A DNA stretch of 64,000 nt from Erythroxylum novogranatense (taxonomy: Eukaryota > Streptophyta > Magnoliopsida > Malpighiales > Erythroxylaceae): contig CM057226.1 in assembly GCA_029891385.1 (NCBI GenBank), positions 9,789,225 through 9,853,224 on the forward strand. The letters run 5' to 3'. The notes beneath the pieces are model-generated. The model searched no databases, was not told the origin of the DNA, and saw only the letters and a program-made list of their open reading frames with translations. The translations under genes were made by a program, and so were the position numbers. Below are positions 11,531 to 23,326 of the stretch, one piece after another. The number at the start of each line of letters is the position of its first letter. Position 1 is the stretch's first letter.

Positions 11531-12702
11531 TTATTGACTAAGTTTATACAGCTTCGAATTGTTATAAGCATCCAAACGAAATTCTTCAAGCTCATGAAGT
11601 TGCATAAGTCTCTTAGCACCTGCAGCAGACAGATCAAAGTTAAGAAATTTGGTAGCCCAGTATGCATGATGCTCTAATTCAACAGGAAGATGACAGGACT
11701 TCCCATATACTATCTTGAATGGTGACATGCCTATGGGTGTTTTAAATGCGGTCCTATATGCCCAAAGTGCATCATCAAGCTTTAAAGACCAGTCCCGCCT
11801 AGAAGCATTAACAGTTTTTTCTAGTATTTTCTTTAATTCCCTGTTTGAGACTTCAACTTGTCCACTAGTTTGGGGGTGGTACGGAGTAGGGTTACCTCAT
11901 ACTTAGCTAACAACGAATCAAAAAGTTTATTGCAAAAATGCGTCCCCCCATCACTAATGATAGCCCTAGGTGTGCCAAAACGTGTAAAAATATTCTTCTT
12001 CAAAAATTTAACAACACGTCTAGACTCATTTGTAGGCAATGCCTCTGCTTCCACCCATTTGCTAACATAATCAACAGCAACCAATATATATTGATTAGAG
12101 AAAGACTTAGGGAACGGTCCCATGAAGTCTATTCCCCAAACATCAAAAACTTCACAAACAAGAATGTTAGACAATGGCATGTCATGTCTCCGACTAATGT
12201 TTTTGACCCTTTGACACCTATCACAAGATTTGACAAATATAAATGCATCCTTAAATAAAGTGGGCCAATAGAAACCACACTCCAAAACTTTACGAGCTGT
12301 CCTAGATGCACCATAATGTCCCCCAACCTCTCTAGAATGACAATGATGTAACACAGAGGACATTTCCTCTTCATGAATGCAACGCCTAACAATACCATCC
12401 ACACAAATCTTGTAAAGCAAAGGATCATCCCAAAGATAGTATCTTACCTCTGACAAAAAAAATTTCTTTTGAGCATAAGAAAAATCAGGGGGATAGATAT
12501 TACCAGCAAGGTAGTTTACATAATCTGCAAACCATGGAGGATTGTCATAACTATCGATGCTCATCGGGAAAAGTCTCTGAATGTCCTTCTTTGTTGCACT
12601 CTCCATGGCGGGTTCATCTAACCTTGATAGGTGATCACTACAAAATTCTCGGTCCCTTCTTATCCTCATTTCAATGACAAATTCTGCAAAAGTAACACCC
12701 AA
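11531..12702 (-). pseudogene. Athila integrase (HHCC and DDE core), frameshifted
   Basis: The minus frame from 12702 begins in the RNase H/integrase connector ([11 protein letters not shown]). It then shows the zinc-binding HHCC region with [16 protein letters not shown] and CDRCQRVKN, and the catalytic core with [10 protein letters not shown], a second Asp at [13 protein letters not shown] and FGTPRAII. The frame is lost near 11840, where the catalytic Glu should lie, and resumes at 11728 with [20 protein letters not shown]. It ends at KLYKLSQ near 11531, far short of a full integrase C-terminus. The product cannot be functional. Confidence 0.88.
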
Positions 12703-14334
12703 CGAATTAGTCTTGGTTTAGCGTCGGGTTTTGTCATCAAGTATTTCAAAGTTGCATGATCAGTATAAACAATCACTTTAGACAAAACCAAATATGAGCG
12801 AAACTTGTCAAAAGCAAACACAACCGCCAACATCTCTTTTTTCGTGGTGGTATAATGGCGTACAGTATGCGGTTTAGTGTCCTACTTGCATAAAAATGGG
12901 GTGAAAGATCTTACCTCATCTTTGGCCTAAAACAGCACCCACTGCATAATCACTTACATCACACATTAATTCAAAAGGAAGAGACCAGTCAGGAGATATA
13001 AGAATAGGTGCAGTCACAAGCATATCCGTTAACAATTGAAAAGATGTCAAACATTTATCGTCAAAATTAAACACAGCATCTTTTTCAAGCAATTCAGTTA
13101 AAGGTTTAGCAATTTTGGAAAAATCCTTAATGAACCTACGGTAAAAGCCAGCATGGCCTAAAAAACTTCTAATGGATCTAACATTGTTCGGTGGTGGAAG
13201 TTTCTTAATGACATCAACTTTTGCTGGGTCTACCTCTATACCCTTGCAAGAAATCTTGTGACCTAAAACAATGCACTCATGTACCATGAAATGACATTTT
13301 TCTCAATTAAGCACTAAATGGGTCTCTTCACACCGAATTAGGACTTTCTCTAAGTTGTCCAAGCATGCATCAAATAAAGTACCAAACACAGAGAAGTCAT
13401 CCATAAAAATTTCAATGCAAGATTCAAGCATATCAGAAAAAATAGCCATCATGCACCTTTGAAATGTAGCCGGAGCATTGCATAACCCAAAAGGCATGCG
13501 TCTATAGGCAAATGTACCATAGGGACATGTAAAAGTTGTTTTCTCCTGATCTTCACGGGCTATGTGAATCTGCAAATATCCACTATATCCATCTAAGGCA
13601 CAATAAAAATCATGTCCAGCTAATTTCTCAATCATCGATCAATGAAAGGTAAAGGAAAATGATCTTTCTGGTGGCATCATTCAATTTCCTATAATCTATG
13701 CACATTCTCCACCCGATTACCTTCCTAGTGGCTATTAATTCATTTTCTCATTTTCAACCACGGTGGTGCCTCCTTTCTTTGGCACTACATACATGCATGT
13801 GACTAACCCAACCGTAATCAAATGCGATAGATAATACCGCATCTAGAAGCTTTACTACCTCATCTTTCACTACCTCCTTCATGTGTGGGTTAAGTCTCCT
13901 CGGGGTCTGACTATCGCCTTGCTTCCATCCTCCATGAAAATGTGGTGTATGCAAAAAGAAGGGCTTATACCTTTGATATCTGTGATGGACCACCCAATTG
14001 CCTTTTTGTGGTCCCGCAGTACCTTCAATAATTGCTCCTCCATAGCACCTGACAAACAAGAAGAAATGATAACCGGTAAGTGCTCAGGTGGATTGAGATA
14101 AACATATTTCAAATGAATTGGAAGAGGTTTAAGGTCAAGAGAAGGGGGCTCTTCAATCGAAGGCTTTGGAAATAGCTTGGCTGGACGTTGGAGAGGCTCG
14201 TATGCTCTATAATGTGTCCAATATGCCTGCTCCAACTCATCCGCAATTTCCTCCAACTCTTCTTGCAATTCTTCCCCTAACTCTTCGATTGTTCCTTGTG
14301 CTTCCTCTTCCAACAAATCTGCACAAACAATAGA
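12703..14334 (-). pseudogene. Athila reverse transcriptase and RNase H, broken into several frames
   Basis: On the minus strand the fragments run in order. First is a linker and RT start (14334-13879) with KAIGWSITDIKGISP, then a shifted piece with LLDAVLSIAFDYGWVS. Next is the RT core (13635-13303) with DGYSGYLQIHIA, YRRMPFGLCNAPATFQRCM and the catalytic FMDD box. After a stop the RT connection and RNase H start (13287-12916) show LGHAGFYRRFIKDFSKIA. The stop between the last two replaces an expected Trp (TGG to TGA). At least two frameshifts lie at about 13650-13900. The upstream end abuts the solo LTR insertion. Confidence 0.9.
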
Positions 14335-14725
14335 AGAATTGCAACATCCCACTACCATAAGGCAAATACCCGAACACCCGAAGGATATTCAAGTACATAC
14401 CTTATGACAATGGTATGTTGGAGCAAAAACATAACCGACTTACACATGGCAATCCAATAAACACATGGCATCATCTAACGACTCCAAAGAATTAAATTTT
14501 TAAAACCATTTAAATCCTTTCATTTATAAAGTTTACATCGATACCACCAAAAGACTAAGCATAAAAGCTTATACAATGCCCAACAAAAAGACAAAAATAA
14601 GGCTAGAACACTTCGTGTCGGTGATGCACCTCTGAGCCATATCTCTAACCAAAAGATTCCTTAAGTCCCGACTAAAGAACTAGGTCTCCCGACTGCACTG
14701 AAAAGCCACATTGCAAATTTTGATG

Positions 14726-14739
14726 AGTTTTGAAACTCC
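14726..14739 (-). other. Stem-loop near the solo LTR 3' end
   Basis: On the minus strand gagtt-tcaa-aactc forms a 5-bp stem with a 4-nt loop, in the same relative place as the hairpins in the other Tekay-like LTRs of this window. Confidence 0.5.
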
Positions 14740-16103
14740 ATGAGTGAACCATCATTGATGAATTCACCGGATCATAAGCACACATTACATAATTCACAAA
14801 CATTCATAAGCAGATACATTTATAATTCAAAACTCACACAATCAAGTGTAACATTTAATCATTGCCAAACAGATCATATATATATATATATAAATATATG
14901 CATATGAGACTCACATTCGTTCTTATTGTTGTGACTGAATGCCTATCACATACTTATACAATTGCTGGCCCGTAGGGCTCAATCAGAACAGAATCACGGA
15001 GCATAGCTCTACGTGTACACACATATATCACGAAGCAAAGCTCTATGTGAAAGCGCTTCATACGGCAATTCAAGTCACAACGCCTTTATCTAAGCATGCA
15101 TTTTATGACATGCATCTATCTGAATATCGCATGTATCACAATCACATATCCAACAGAACTCATATTCATCGGATCTAAATCCGGCATTCAACTTTCGTTG
15201 AGGATTCACATAACATTTATAATCACATTCAGAATTTCATAGTAAACAAAGTCACAATCAGAGCACTTCTAATACATTCCCAAATATTGATCTCCTCGGA
15301 CAATTGAAGTCCGGAATTCATAATTAGATCGCAAGCAATAAAACAATATTGAAAGCTTAAACAAATCAAATTAAATCAATCCTAGGAAAACATCTAGGTT
15401 GACTCACGAGACGCCCAATAAGCTATTGCCTGATGGTCCGCAATGTCCGATTGGCGTCCGATATGCTCCTCTAAAATAGGCAAAACACATTCACAAATAT
15501 CACACTTTGCACAATTGCACAAATGTTCTTTCATAAAAATATCAATGTATAGAATGTATGCACAATGCATGTTCAATGACAATTCCGGGGTGCAATAATG
15601 CGATCCTTATCAAAAATCATTTAGGAATCAAATCCCTCATTGATACCATGTATTCTTACAATTGAATTGGACCAAACAATGTCAAATAATCTCATAACTT
15701 CATTGACCACTTCAGATTTTTCCTATAGAACATATTTTGATCAACTTTCCATACTACATTAGATCAGCTAAATGACCAAATTAGACAAAACTTCCTTCTG
15801 TAAAGTTGTTCCCCCATTTCTTATCTTTCTAATGACACCAAAATCGTTTAATTTGAATCAGTATACCGAGAGATATCCTAAAAATATTACCAACGGTTCA
15901 TAAGTTCCAAAAAATTTTATACCTCAACTTGGAACCAAAATATTAAACTCTTAGAGACAGAATTAAAACTCCATTTCTTCATAAAAGTTGTAGCCCTATG
16001 TCTCTAGTTTACAGGGAATCAAGAATCACCCAAATTGGATCAGTATAGAGAAAGTTATGGTCAAAATACTAAAGCATGTTCGAGCTGTCAAAAGATGGAT
16101 GCT

Positions 16104-16324
16104 CGTCGCGACGTGGGGAAAATATGAGGTCGCGATGAACAGCCTAAAATTTTGATTTTCTCGGGATTTTTACAGCGTACGCCGCGAAGAGTTCAAGGGG
16201 GGGTCACCTAAGTCGCGGCGAGGAAGAAAATGAACGTCGCGACGAGGAAAAAAAATGGACATCACGACGAATAAACAAAATAAGCTACACGTCGCGACGA
16301 ATAAATTAAAAGCACGTCGCGACG
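16104..16324. repeat. Four copies of the perfect palindrome cgtcgcgacg in the solo LTR
   Basis: Exact copies lie at 16104-16113, 16235-16244, 16290-16299 and 16315-16324, with degenerate versions between them (gtcgcgatg near 16129, gtcgcggcg near 16212, atcacgacg near 16261). The surrounding DNA is AT-rich, so this CpG-rich island stands out. Confidence 0.9.
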
Positions 16325-17260
16325 TCTGGTTCTGCAACTCGTCTTCCCCGATTTCATTTTCCAGACTTCTCACTTCTATACCCAAAACAATCTCTAAAAC
16401 TTCACTCCAATAAACTCCTAACCCAGTTCGAAACATTTACATATGATCAAACTCAAGATTCATTCTTAAACATCAAAATCTGATCCTCACACATGCAGTT
16501 CCACTTCTACTGATAAACATCGGACAAAAGTGTTTGCATGTTCATTTCGACTATCCCAAAACTCGAACAGAGTGTAACCATTCATAGATTTTCAGGCACT
16601 CTTCGTAACTCATCTCAAATTAAAGATCTCATTTCCTACCTTGTCAACACATTCCTATTTCACATATTCGACCATCTAGTTCATTCATCACGAAACTTAG
16701 CTTCCATAACCTCACATGCATGCATTCAACTCCACTATAAAACATCATTTAACAACAACAACACTCAACTAAAACATAACTTACCTGAATCGGCTATGAA
16801 CTCCAAAGAAAGAGAACAGATTAAAGCAATTAAAGTCCCAAGGTTCTCATTCGAAATCAAGTGTTTCTTCACCGAGAACACATGCAATACATTTGCCCAA
16901 CTCAAACTCACACTCAGTACTATGCATGCCTTACACACCCTCTTTAACGAAGCCATTTGTCTCACTTATATGATGCCACATGTCACAATATAATTGGCCC
17001 AAAAATCAATATTTTCACTAAATTCACTAAAAATCCCAAAATGTCATAATTAATACCAAAATCACCAAAACACATTTTAATCACAATTAATAATTCAATT
17101 GCACCCGAAAATGTCAAGGAATGCATGTACAATCATATAAACGTGCAAAAATGTGCATGTCACAATTAATAATGCATGATGTGCATTTTCCTAATTTCTC
17201 ATCAAATAATCAAAAATCACAATCCTAGCCCTAGCATGGGTAACGGGATGTTACAAGAAT

Positions 17261-17882
17261 CATCAGTATCAGAAGAATAAATATCAATAAAATGGCAAGA
17301 GTCAAGAGTAGAAGGATGCTTCATAGCATTGAACACATCGAACACTAGTTCTTCATCTTGAAGTCTCAAAATGAGTTTTCCATGTTGTACATCGATGATG
17401 GTCCATGCAGTAGCCATGAAAGGTCTCCCAAGAATGATGGGGATGTCAATATCTTCCTCCATATCAAGGACTAAAAAATCCACCGGGAAGATGAACTTCT
17501 CGACCTTGACTAATACATCCTCAATGATTCCCCTCGGATAGGTGATTGACCTATCTGCCAGCTGAAGCGAAATAGTTGTGGGTTTGGGCTCCGCCAATCC
17601 TAATTTCCTGAAAATAGAAAGAGGCATTAAGTTAATGCTCACACCTAAATCCATTAAAGCCTTATCTATATGTAAATCACCAATAACACAAGGAATAGTA
17701 AAACTCCCTGGATCCTTAAGCTTCGGTGGCAACTTTCTTGACAATATGGCCGAACACTCCTCATTCAGCTTCACCGTGGCATGCTCCTCAAGCCTCCTCT
17801 TGTTAGACAAAATTTCTTTTAAAAACTTCGCATAAGAAGGCATCTGCGCTATGGCCTCAACAAAAGGAATGTTTATATGCAA
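17261..17882 (-). pseudogene. Athila protease region
   Basis: The minus frame from 17882 shows an Athila gag-protease junction (PSYAKFLKEILSNKRRLEE) and an aspartic protease with IGDLHIDKALMDLGVSINLM and the second conserved segment IPIILGRPFMATA. In Athila proteases the active site normally reads DLGAS; here it is DLGVS, one conservative change. The frame runs up to the solo LTR at 17260 and continues on its other side at 14334. So this part was open before the LTR inserted. Confidence 0.88.
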
Positions 17883-17924
17883 TTTTTTAAATATCTCAAG
17901 AAAACGACCAAATTGCTTATCTAA

Positions 17925-19560
17925 TTATGTACCTTTCAATCTTTGAGGATAAGGAATCCGAGGTCTTACCGGATTTGTGATGGGATCAGCAAATAGCCTT
18001 GGATGGTCCTCCTTTTCAGCTGGTGCTTCTGTAGTCTCCTTGCCACTTTCCCGACTCTCATCTTCTTCACTCTTTTCCATTTTTTTATCCTTCTGTTTCT
18101 CCTTAACTTCTTCAAGTTGTCTGCCACTTCTCAACAAAATTGCCTTTTCATGTTCTCTCGGGTTGGCCTCAGTAGTGCTAGGCAATGAACCCGAAGGTCT
18201 TTCCTTCAACAAACTTGCAATCTAGCTCATCTGATTCTCCCAATGTCTTATAGAAGATTCTTGGTTCTGCATCCTAACCTCGGTGGTAGATATGTACTTC
18301 GACAGTAGGTCTTCGAGATTAGATTTCTCTGGTAGTGCAGGATTAGGAGCCTTGAAACCTGGGGGTGGAGGTGGTTGTCTCTGAACATTGGATGATTGTG
18401 GTTGTGCCACCTGATCATTCCGCCAAGAGAAATTTGGATGATTCCTCCATCCTGGGTTGTAGGTATTAGAATATGGGTCCAATCGCTGTCTGTTATAATT
18501 GCCCACATAATGGGCCTCTTCAGTCTCTTGAGCAAAAGGATTCCCAACTTGACACTCAGAAGACGCATGGGAATCTCCACCACAATGCTCGCAAACAGCA
18601 CAACTCTTTAAAGAAGAACTAGCTCCTCCTCTCACACTATGCATCAAATTATCCAATTTCTTCGTCAGAACATCCATCTGAGCAGATAAAGCCACTATAT
18701 TGTCTATTACACGAGCTCCTGTAGGTCGCTTGGGATGCCTTTCCGAATGATATTGGAAACTGCTAGTGGCCATCTCATCAATCAACCTGTAGGCTTGATC
18801 TGGCGTTTTCCTCATTAAACTACCTCCTGCGACAGCGTCTATAGTACTCCTGGTCGATGGGTTCATTCCTGTATAAAAAGTATTGACCTGTTGCCATGTA
18901 GAGAACCCATGACTAGGACACTGCGTCAACATATCCCGAAATCGCTCCCACACTTCATATAAACTTTCATTTTCATATTGAGTGAAGGAAGTGATCTCAT
19001 TCTTCATTTTTGCAACCTTGGCAGGAGGAAAAATTTTTGCCAAAAATAATCTCATCATCTCATCCCATGTAGTAATCGATCCCGACTGCAAACTAGCCAA
19101 CCATGCTCTAGCCTTATCCCTTAGAGAAAATGGGAATAACCTTAATCTCACTGCGTCTTCCGATACTCCATTTTGCTTGAATAAATCACAAACATCATCT
19201 CATCCCATGGAGTAATCGATCCTGACTGCAAACTAGCCAACCATGCTCTAGCCTTATCCCTTAGAGAAAATGGGAATAACCTTAATCTCACTGCGTCTTC
19301 CGATACTCCATTTTGCTTGAATAAATCACAAATATCCAAAAATGTCTCCAAATGGGTGTTCGGATCCTCTAAAGGCAATCCTCCAAATTGAGATGCCTCA
19401 CCATGGATGTAATGCTGTGAGGAATCTCAAAACTCGCAGCTGTAATAGTCGGCCTTATAATGGGAGGCATGGGTCTATTGTTGTGCCCCATTGTCAAATC
19501 CATCATAGTCAACTCCCTTCTCTCTTCAGTATGTGGCATCAACCTCTCCTCCTCGATCCA
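17925..19560 (-). pseudogene. Athila gag
   Basis: On the minus strand the N-terminal part (about 19560-19380, MGHNNRPMPPIIRPT) is followed after a frameshift by LEDPNTHLETFLDICDLFKQ and FPFSLRDKARAWLASLQSGS. The main body (19151-18222) then carries LYEVWERFRDMLTQCPSHG and a Cys/His cluster (CAVCEHCGGDSHASSEC). A further piece, 18212-17925 after an in-frame stop, holds the charged C-terminus. A 140-bp tandem duplication in the body shifts the frame. Gag would form the virus-like particle; this copy cannot produce one. Confidence 0.88.
19053..19332. repeat. 140-bp tandem duplication within Athila gag
   Basis: The segment running from catctcatcccatg to aataaatcacaaa occurs twice head to tail with a period of 140 bp and only a few differences between copies (for example tgtagtaatcgatcc versus tggagtaatcgatcc). 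Since 140 is not a multiple of three, it throws gag out of frame and duplicates the FPFSLRDKARAWL motif. Confidence 0.92.
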
Positions 19561-19876
19561 TCTTCAAAACCGCTTCTTCTTCTCTAGTCCTTCTGTCAAG
19601 TACTACTCCGAGCCAATATGGTTTCCTTACTTAATCATGAAAGCGCTTTTTCAATTTCAGTATCTAATAGCAAATTCTCGGGCTTTTGACCACGAGTGAG
19701 CATAAACAATATGGAAAAAATAAATAATAATAATAACAAACCTAAGGATGAAAAATAAAACACCCGAAATAAAGGAATCAAACAAACAACTAAAATACAC
19801 AAATAAACAACAAAGCAAAATTAAATCTGAGATAATTAACACCGTCTAATTTAATAACTCAAAATCAGAAATTTTC

Positions 19877-19894
19877 TCCCCGGCAACGGCGCCA
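19877..19894 (-). other. Athila primer binding site, tRNA-Asp type
   Basis: The minus strand reads TGGCGCCGTTGCCGGGGA a few bases after the 5' LTR end. This is complementary to the 3' end of plant tRNA-Asp and is the usual Athila primer site. The remaining leader between here and gag (19561-19876) holds no other feature. Confidence 0.9.
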
Positions 19895-19900
19895 AAAACT

Positions 19901-22496
19901 TGTTGCGGTCTAAACAAAACAATTAAATGTTATCTAAACCAATTAGAGGCAAGTGCACCCCGTCGACAAGTAATATAAATCGGTAAGAACCGGATATCGT
20001 GCCCAAGAGAAAAAATTTCAACACGTAAGAAAATTAAATTAAACGATTAAAAATTACTCAGACGATCTAAAATTGATTGATTTAAAAATAAAATAAAATA
20101 AAGTAAGAAAATTAAGAAAATATGAAAAATGAAAGGTTTAAATTAAAACGACTAGATTTAATCAAATAATAAAAATCGGTTAAGGTATTAGACTTCAATT
20201 GGATTAGGCACTAAAAATTATAACAGTGGATTAATTTAGGAAATACTTCACTTAAGCAAGTCGAACCCAATGTTCATGGTATTCCCTTCTCTTTTAAATC
20301 CGAGTCACTACTTGGTTCATAGAAAATTCGGAATAAAAGGCGTTAAATACAAGAAGTCTAAAATTAAGTTCGTTAATTCTAGGTATCCTCACACAAGATC
20401 CTAAGGTTGGTCTACACTTTAGTCTCAAGTATGTCGCTTGATTAATTTTTCGACAAATTAAATCCCATTGGTTGTGGAATTTAATCATCTAAGGTCTTTA
20501 ATCTAGGTGATCAAGCTAAATTAAGACTAAATATGCATTCAATCAAGCAAAAATTAATACCACAAAAATTATCCTAATCCAATATCAATCTTAACCTTAA
20601 TCGAGAAGACAAACTTACTCACACATATTTATCAATGTAACATAAATCATGGTCATAATATATGTTTGCATTGATTAAATCCACACAAATAAAATAAATA
20701 CGAAATTAATAAAAACAAATTAAAAACATCCCCTTTTTCCGCAGCTGAATTTTCTTATGCCTCTAGCTTCAGAAATATTGTATTAGCCACCAGCTGCTTC
20801 AACGATTGTTCACGAACTCCATCAGTTACTTGCTATTTTTTTTTCCAGCTCCTCCTTTCTCCACTAGCTAACATTTAAATTTTTTTTTAATGCCCAAACT
20901 TTTACCTCAACGTGTCCCTTTCTTTGTGGTGTAACGTTGGTGTTGAGTTTGTAAGTGCTGGAGCAAAAAGTAACAAGATGCCTTCTCTTGTCTTCACTTC
21001 AACCTTGCTAACGTATTTTATTTCCACCACCAGCTGTTAAAATTGTCTGGCCTTTATTTTTGTATCCAACGTCCTCTCTTCTCCACAGCTGTCAGCTACT
21101 AACGTGATCCTTCAAACCCAGCAGCAACGTGTCTTTCCTCCACTTCACCAGCAGCGTTGTTCCACCAGCTTCTTGTCTTTCCTCCACTTCACCAGCAGCG
21201 TTGTTCCACCAGCTTCTAATCTGTTATATATATATATATATACTAACAAGCTTAAGGTTTTCTTCCTCCAGCTCTCATCTTGAATGGTGTACAGCTCATG
21301 CTCTTCCTCTTCACTTTAGCTAGGTGTCAACGTCTCAAGCCCTCCAACCTCAACTTCTAACGTGTCTTCTTGGTTTTTTGGTAAGAATCTTCACGTCCCA
21401 AGCCTCTTTAACTCACCCAGCTGCTTGTGTTGTTCTTTAAATGAGTGACGCTTCAACCAGCTGCTCCAACGAGGTCACACCACCAGCTGCTGTAACGTTG
21501 CTTCAGAGTTTGTGCTTCCACGTCTCCTTGCTGCAGCTCACGTTGATCTCTCTTCAGTGCTGCCTTGCGTGAAGTCCAGCCCAGCAAACACGTTGATCCT
21601 TCATCAGCTCAAGCACTCTCCAATGCTACTCATCTTCATGCTTCCATCTCCCTATTTTCCACCATTATTTAACCTCATCTTCACACCACGTTCTCAAGCC
21701 ACCAGCTAGTTCATGGGTGAGTGCCACCTGCTGCTTTGAACGTATTCCTCTCCACTGGCTTGTAACGTTGTTTTTCAGCTTGTATATTTGATGGGTGGTC
21801 TCTAACGTGGGAGTCTTTGGCTTTGGCTGGTGGTGTGCGTCTCAGTGTAGGGGCAACATTCGGAGGAGTTTTTTTTTTTTGTGAAGTATGGAGGCTGATA
21901 TAGTGGAAGCATACGGAAGGTTTTGGTATGGATGGTTTTTTATGTGAGTGGCCTGGTGTGAGTGTTGGTTGAGGCTGTCCCTCGTGAGAACTTCGTCCAT
22001 TCATTCAATGATGGAAAAAAAACAAAACCTCCTTCTAGAAGCAGCTCGTTGTTATCTCTTGAGAGGAGCGTATGAGTGTTCTGTCCAGATGCAAATTGCC
22101 ATCCTCTTTTGTCGAATTTTTGCTGTCTTCTTTGTTGTTGGTTGCTAGCTGTAAGTGGAGTGGTTGTGGCTGAAGTGGGGGCTGTAGCATGGTGGAAGCA
22201 TGGAGCTTGTGTTGATGGAAGTGAAGGCTGTGTTGTGGGCGTTGATTGGAGTGGCTGTTTTGGTGGAGTGAAATAATCAAATGTGGGGTTGTGCTGTACA
22301 TCGACGTGTAGTGGAATGGAGTGTGGACCGTTGTGCGTGCTGGAGGCATGGAGAGGCTGGTTTTCTTAAAACAATCCCAAAGATAATATATGCCTAAAAT
22401 TAAAACAAATAACTCTTTATTAGTCCAATTTAAACATAAATGGACAAGAATTTAAGAAATTATGTAACTAAAATTAATATAAAATGTTCATTAACA
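19901..22496 (-). repeat. 5' LTR of the Athila element
   Basis: This 2596-bp LTR starts (plus) tgttgcggtc and ends ttcattaaca, followed by the TSD cagac. It is nearly identical to 7881-10470 and carries the same CAGCTG-rich stretch and the same 44-bp duplication. The high similarity suggests a fairly recent insertion despite the damaged coding region. Confidence 0.93.
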
Positions 22497-22501
22497 CAGA
22501 C

Positions 22502-22840
22502 GAGGTGCACGATCCTTATGTATTCCTTCGACCCTTCTTCTTGGTCAGACTCGAAGAGTAGGGGGCTTATGGTTGGGTCGGTTGTGCTAGGCCCAGGCTC
22601 AGGTCTACGCATCTACGACCCATTCGTAGAAACCTCCCATGCATACGTAAAGACCTAAACCTAGCATCTATTCCATATATAAGGTACTACTTTGCCATGA
22701 TACAGGTACGACATTAGAACCCTGACATTCTTTGTTTACAGCCACAAAAACCCTCACAAAAAGACTAACTTGAGTGTTGGAGGGGCCTACCGGTTATCAA
22801 CCTCCGGCGTGCCTTGTTCTGTTTTGCAGGTATTCTCTTG
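22502..22840 (+). mobile_element. Remainder of the Tat 3' LTR
   Basis: Removing the Athila element and one cagac copy joins this block to 7875. It carries Tat LTR hallmarks: ggtacgacattagaaccctgacattc, then acttgagtgttggaggggcc and cctccggcgtgcc with a trailing ttgcaggt. The right terminus is diffuse; decayed copia sequence is recognisable from about 22930. The bases between (22841-22930) could not be assigned. Confidence 0.65.
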
Positions 22841-22929
22841 CTCAAGACAACCAATCTCATGGATCCAAACGGTAGCGTCCTGCCTCACTGGAATCAGACA
22901 GAACCAAGGATGATATTCTAGATAAACAA

Positions 22930-23321
22930 GAAGGTATAGGTGATGGGGATGCTCTCTTATAGATTGATGATGACAGTGTTCATGATCAGATACTAGTAAC
23001 ATAGTAGATTCAATTCCAATTAGGAGATTTACGAGGATAAGGCAATCATCTACTAGATATTCTTCTGATCAATATATGTTGTTGAATGATGAATGAGAAC
23101 TTAAGACATTCAAGGAAGCAACAGAAGACGATCATAAAGAGAAATGGAATGAGGCCACACAAGAAGAGATAAAATCTTTACATAAGAACGAGACTTATGA
23201 GTTAACAAAATTGCCTAAAAGCAAGAGAACATTGAAGAACAAATTGGTGTTTCAGTTCAAGCATGAAAAGCATAACCACATCCTTGGTAGAAGGCTAGAT
23301 TAGTTGTGAAAGGTTTTAGTC
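22930..23321 (+). pseudogene. Left half of an old Ty1/copia pol (start of reverse transcriptase)
   Basis: With stops and frame changes the plus strand encodes a copia RT start: RYSSDQYMLLNDE, FKEATEDDHKEKWNEATQEE, IKSLHKNETYELTKLPKSKR and KNKLVFQFKHE. It stops at the target duplication aaagg (23322-23326) of the copia inserted at 23327, and the same RT frame resumes at 31636 with KEGINFDKIFSLV. It is heavily mutated and so is older than the element inside it. Confidence 0.8.
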
Positions 23322-23326
23322 AAAGG

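Larger units (their letters stand above)
14340..17255 (-). mobile_element. Tekay-like solo LTR inserted in Athila pol
   Basis: In plus orientation the block begins tgcaacatccc and ends gggatgttaca, and it is flanked by a perfect 5-bp TSD, agaat (14335-14339 and 17256-17260). The sequence on either side of it is one Athila pol frame. The 2916-bp block holds no gag-pol coding. It shares layout with the LTR at 1-3423 and the Tekay LTRs. A solo LTR with intact TSD implies loss of the internal part by recombination between two LTRs. The 5' terminus TGTAACATCCC (minus) is intact, while the 3' terminus has one substitution. Confidence 0.88.
7881..22496 (-). mobile_element. Athila-type Ty3/gypsy retrotransposon, full length but inactive
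   Basis: Two LTRs (7881-10470 and 19901-22496) begin with tgttgcggtc and end with ttcattaaca in plus orientation. They are flanked by a perfect 5-bp TSD, cagac (7876-7880 and 22497-22501). The primer site matches tRNA-Asp and a G-rich polypurine tract adjoins the 3' LTR. On the minus strand gag, protease, RT, RNase H and integrase follow in gypsy order, with many frameshifts and stops. A 2916-bp solo LTR interrupts pol. No envelope-like frame survives between integrase and the 3' LTR. The gag motif FPFSLRDKARAWL and the primer site are typical of Athila. Confidence 0.93.

Noticed and set aside
16104..16324. Regularly repeated palindromes suggestive of a CRISPR array
   Set aside because: Only 10-bp repeats at uneven distances (25-131 bp), no leader or cas genes, and clearly within a plant LTR.
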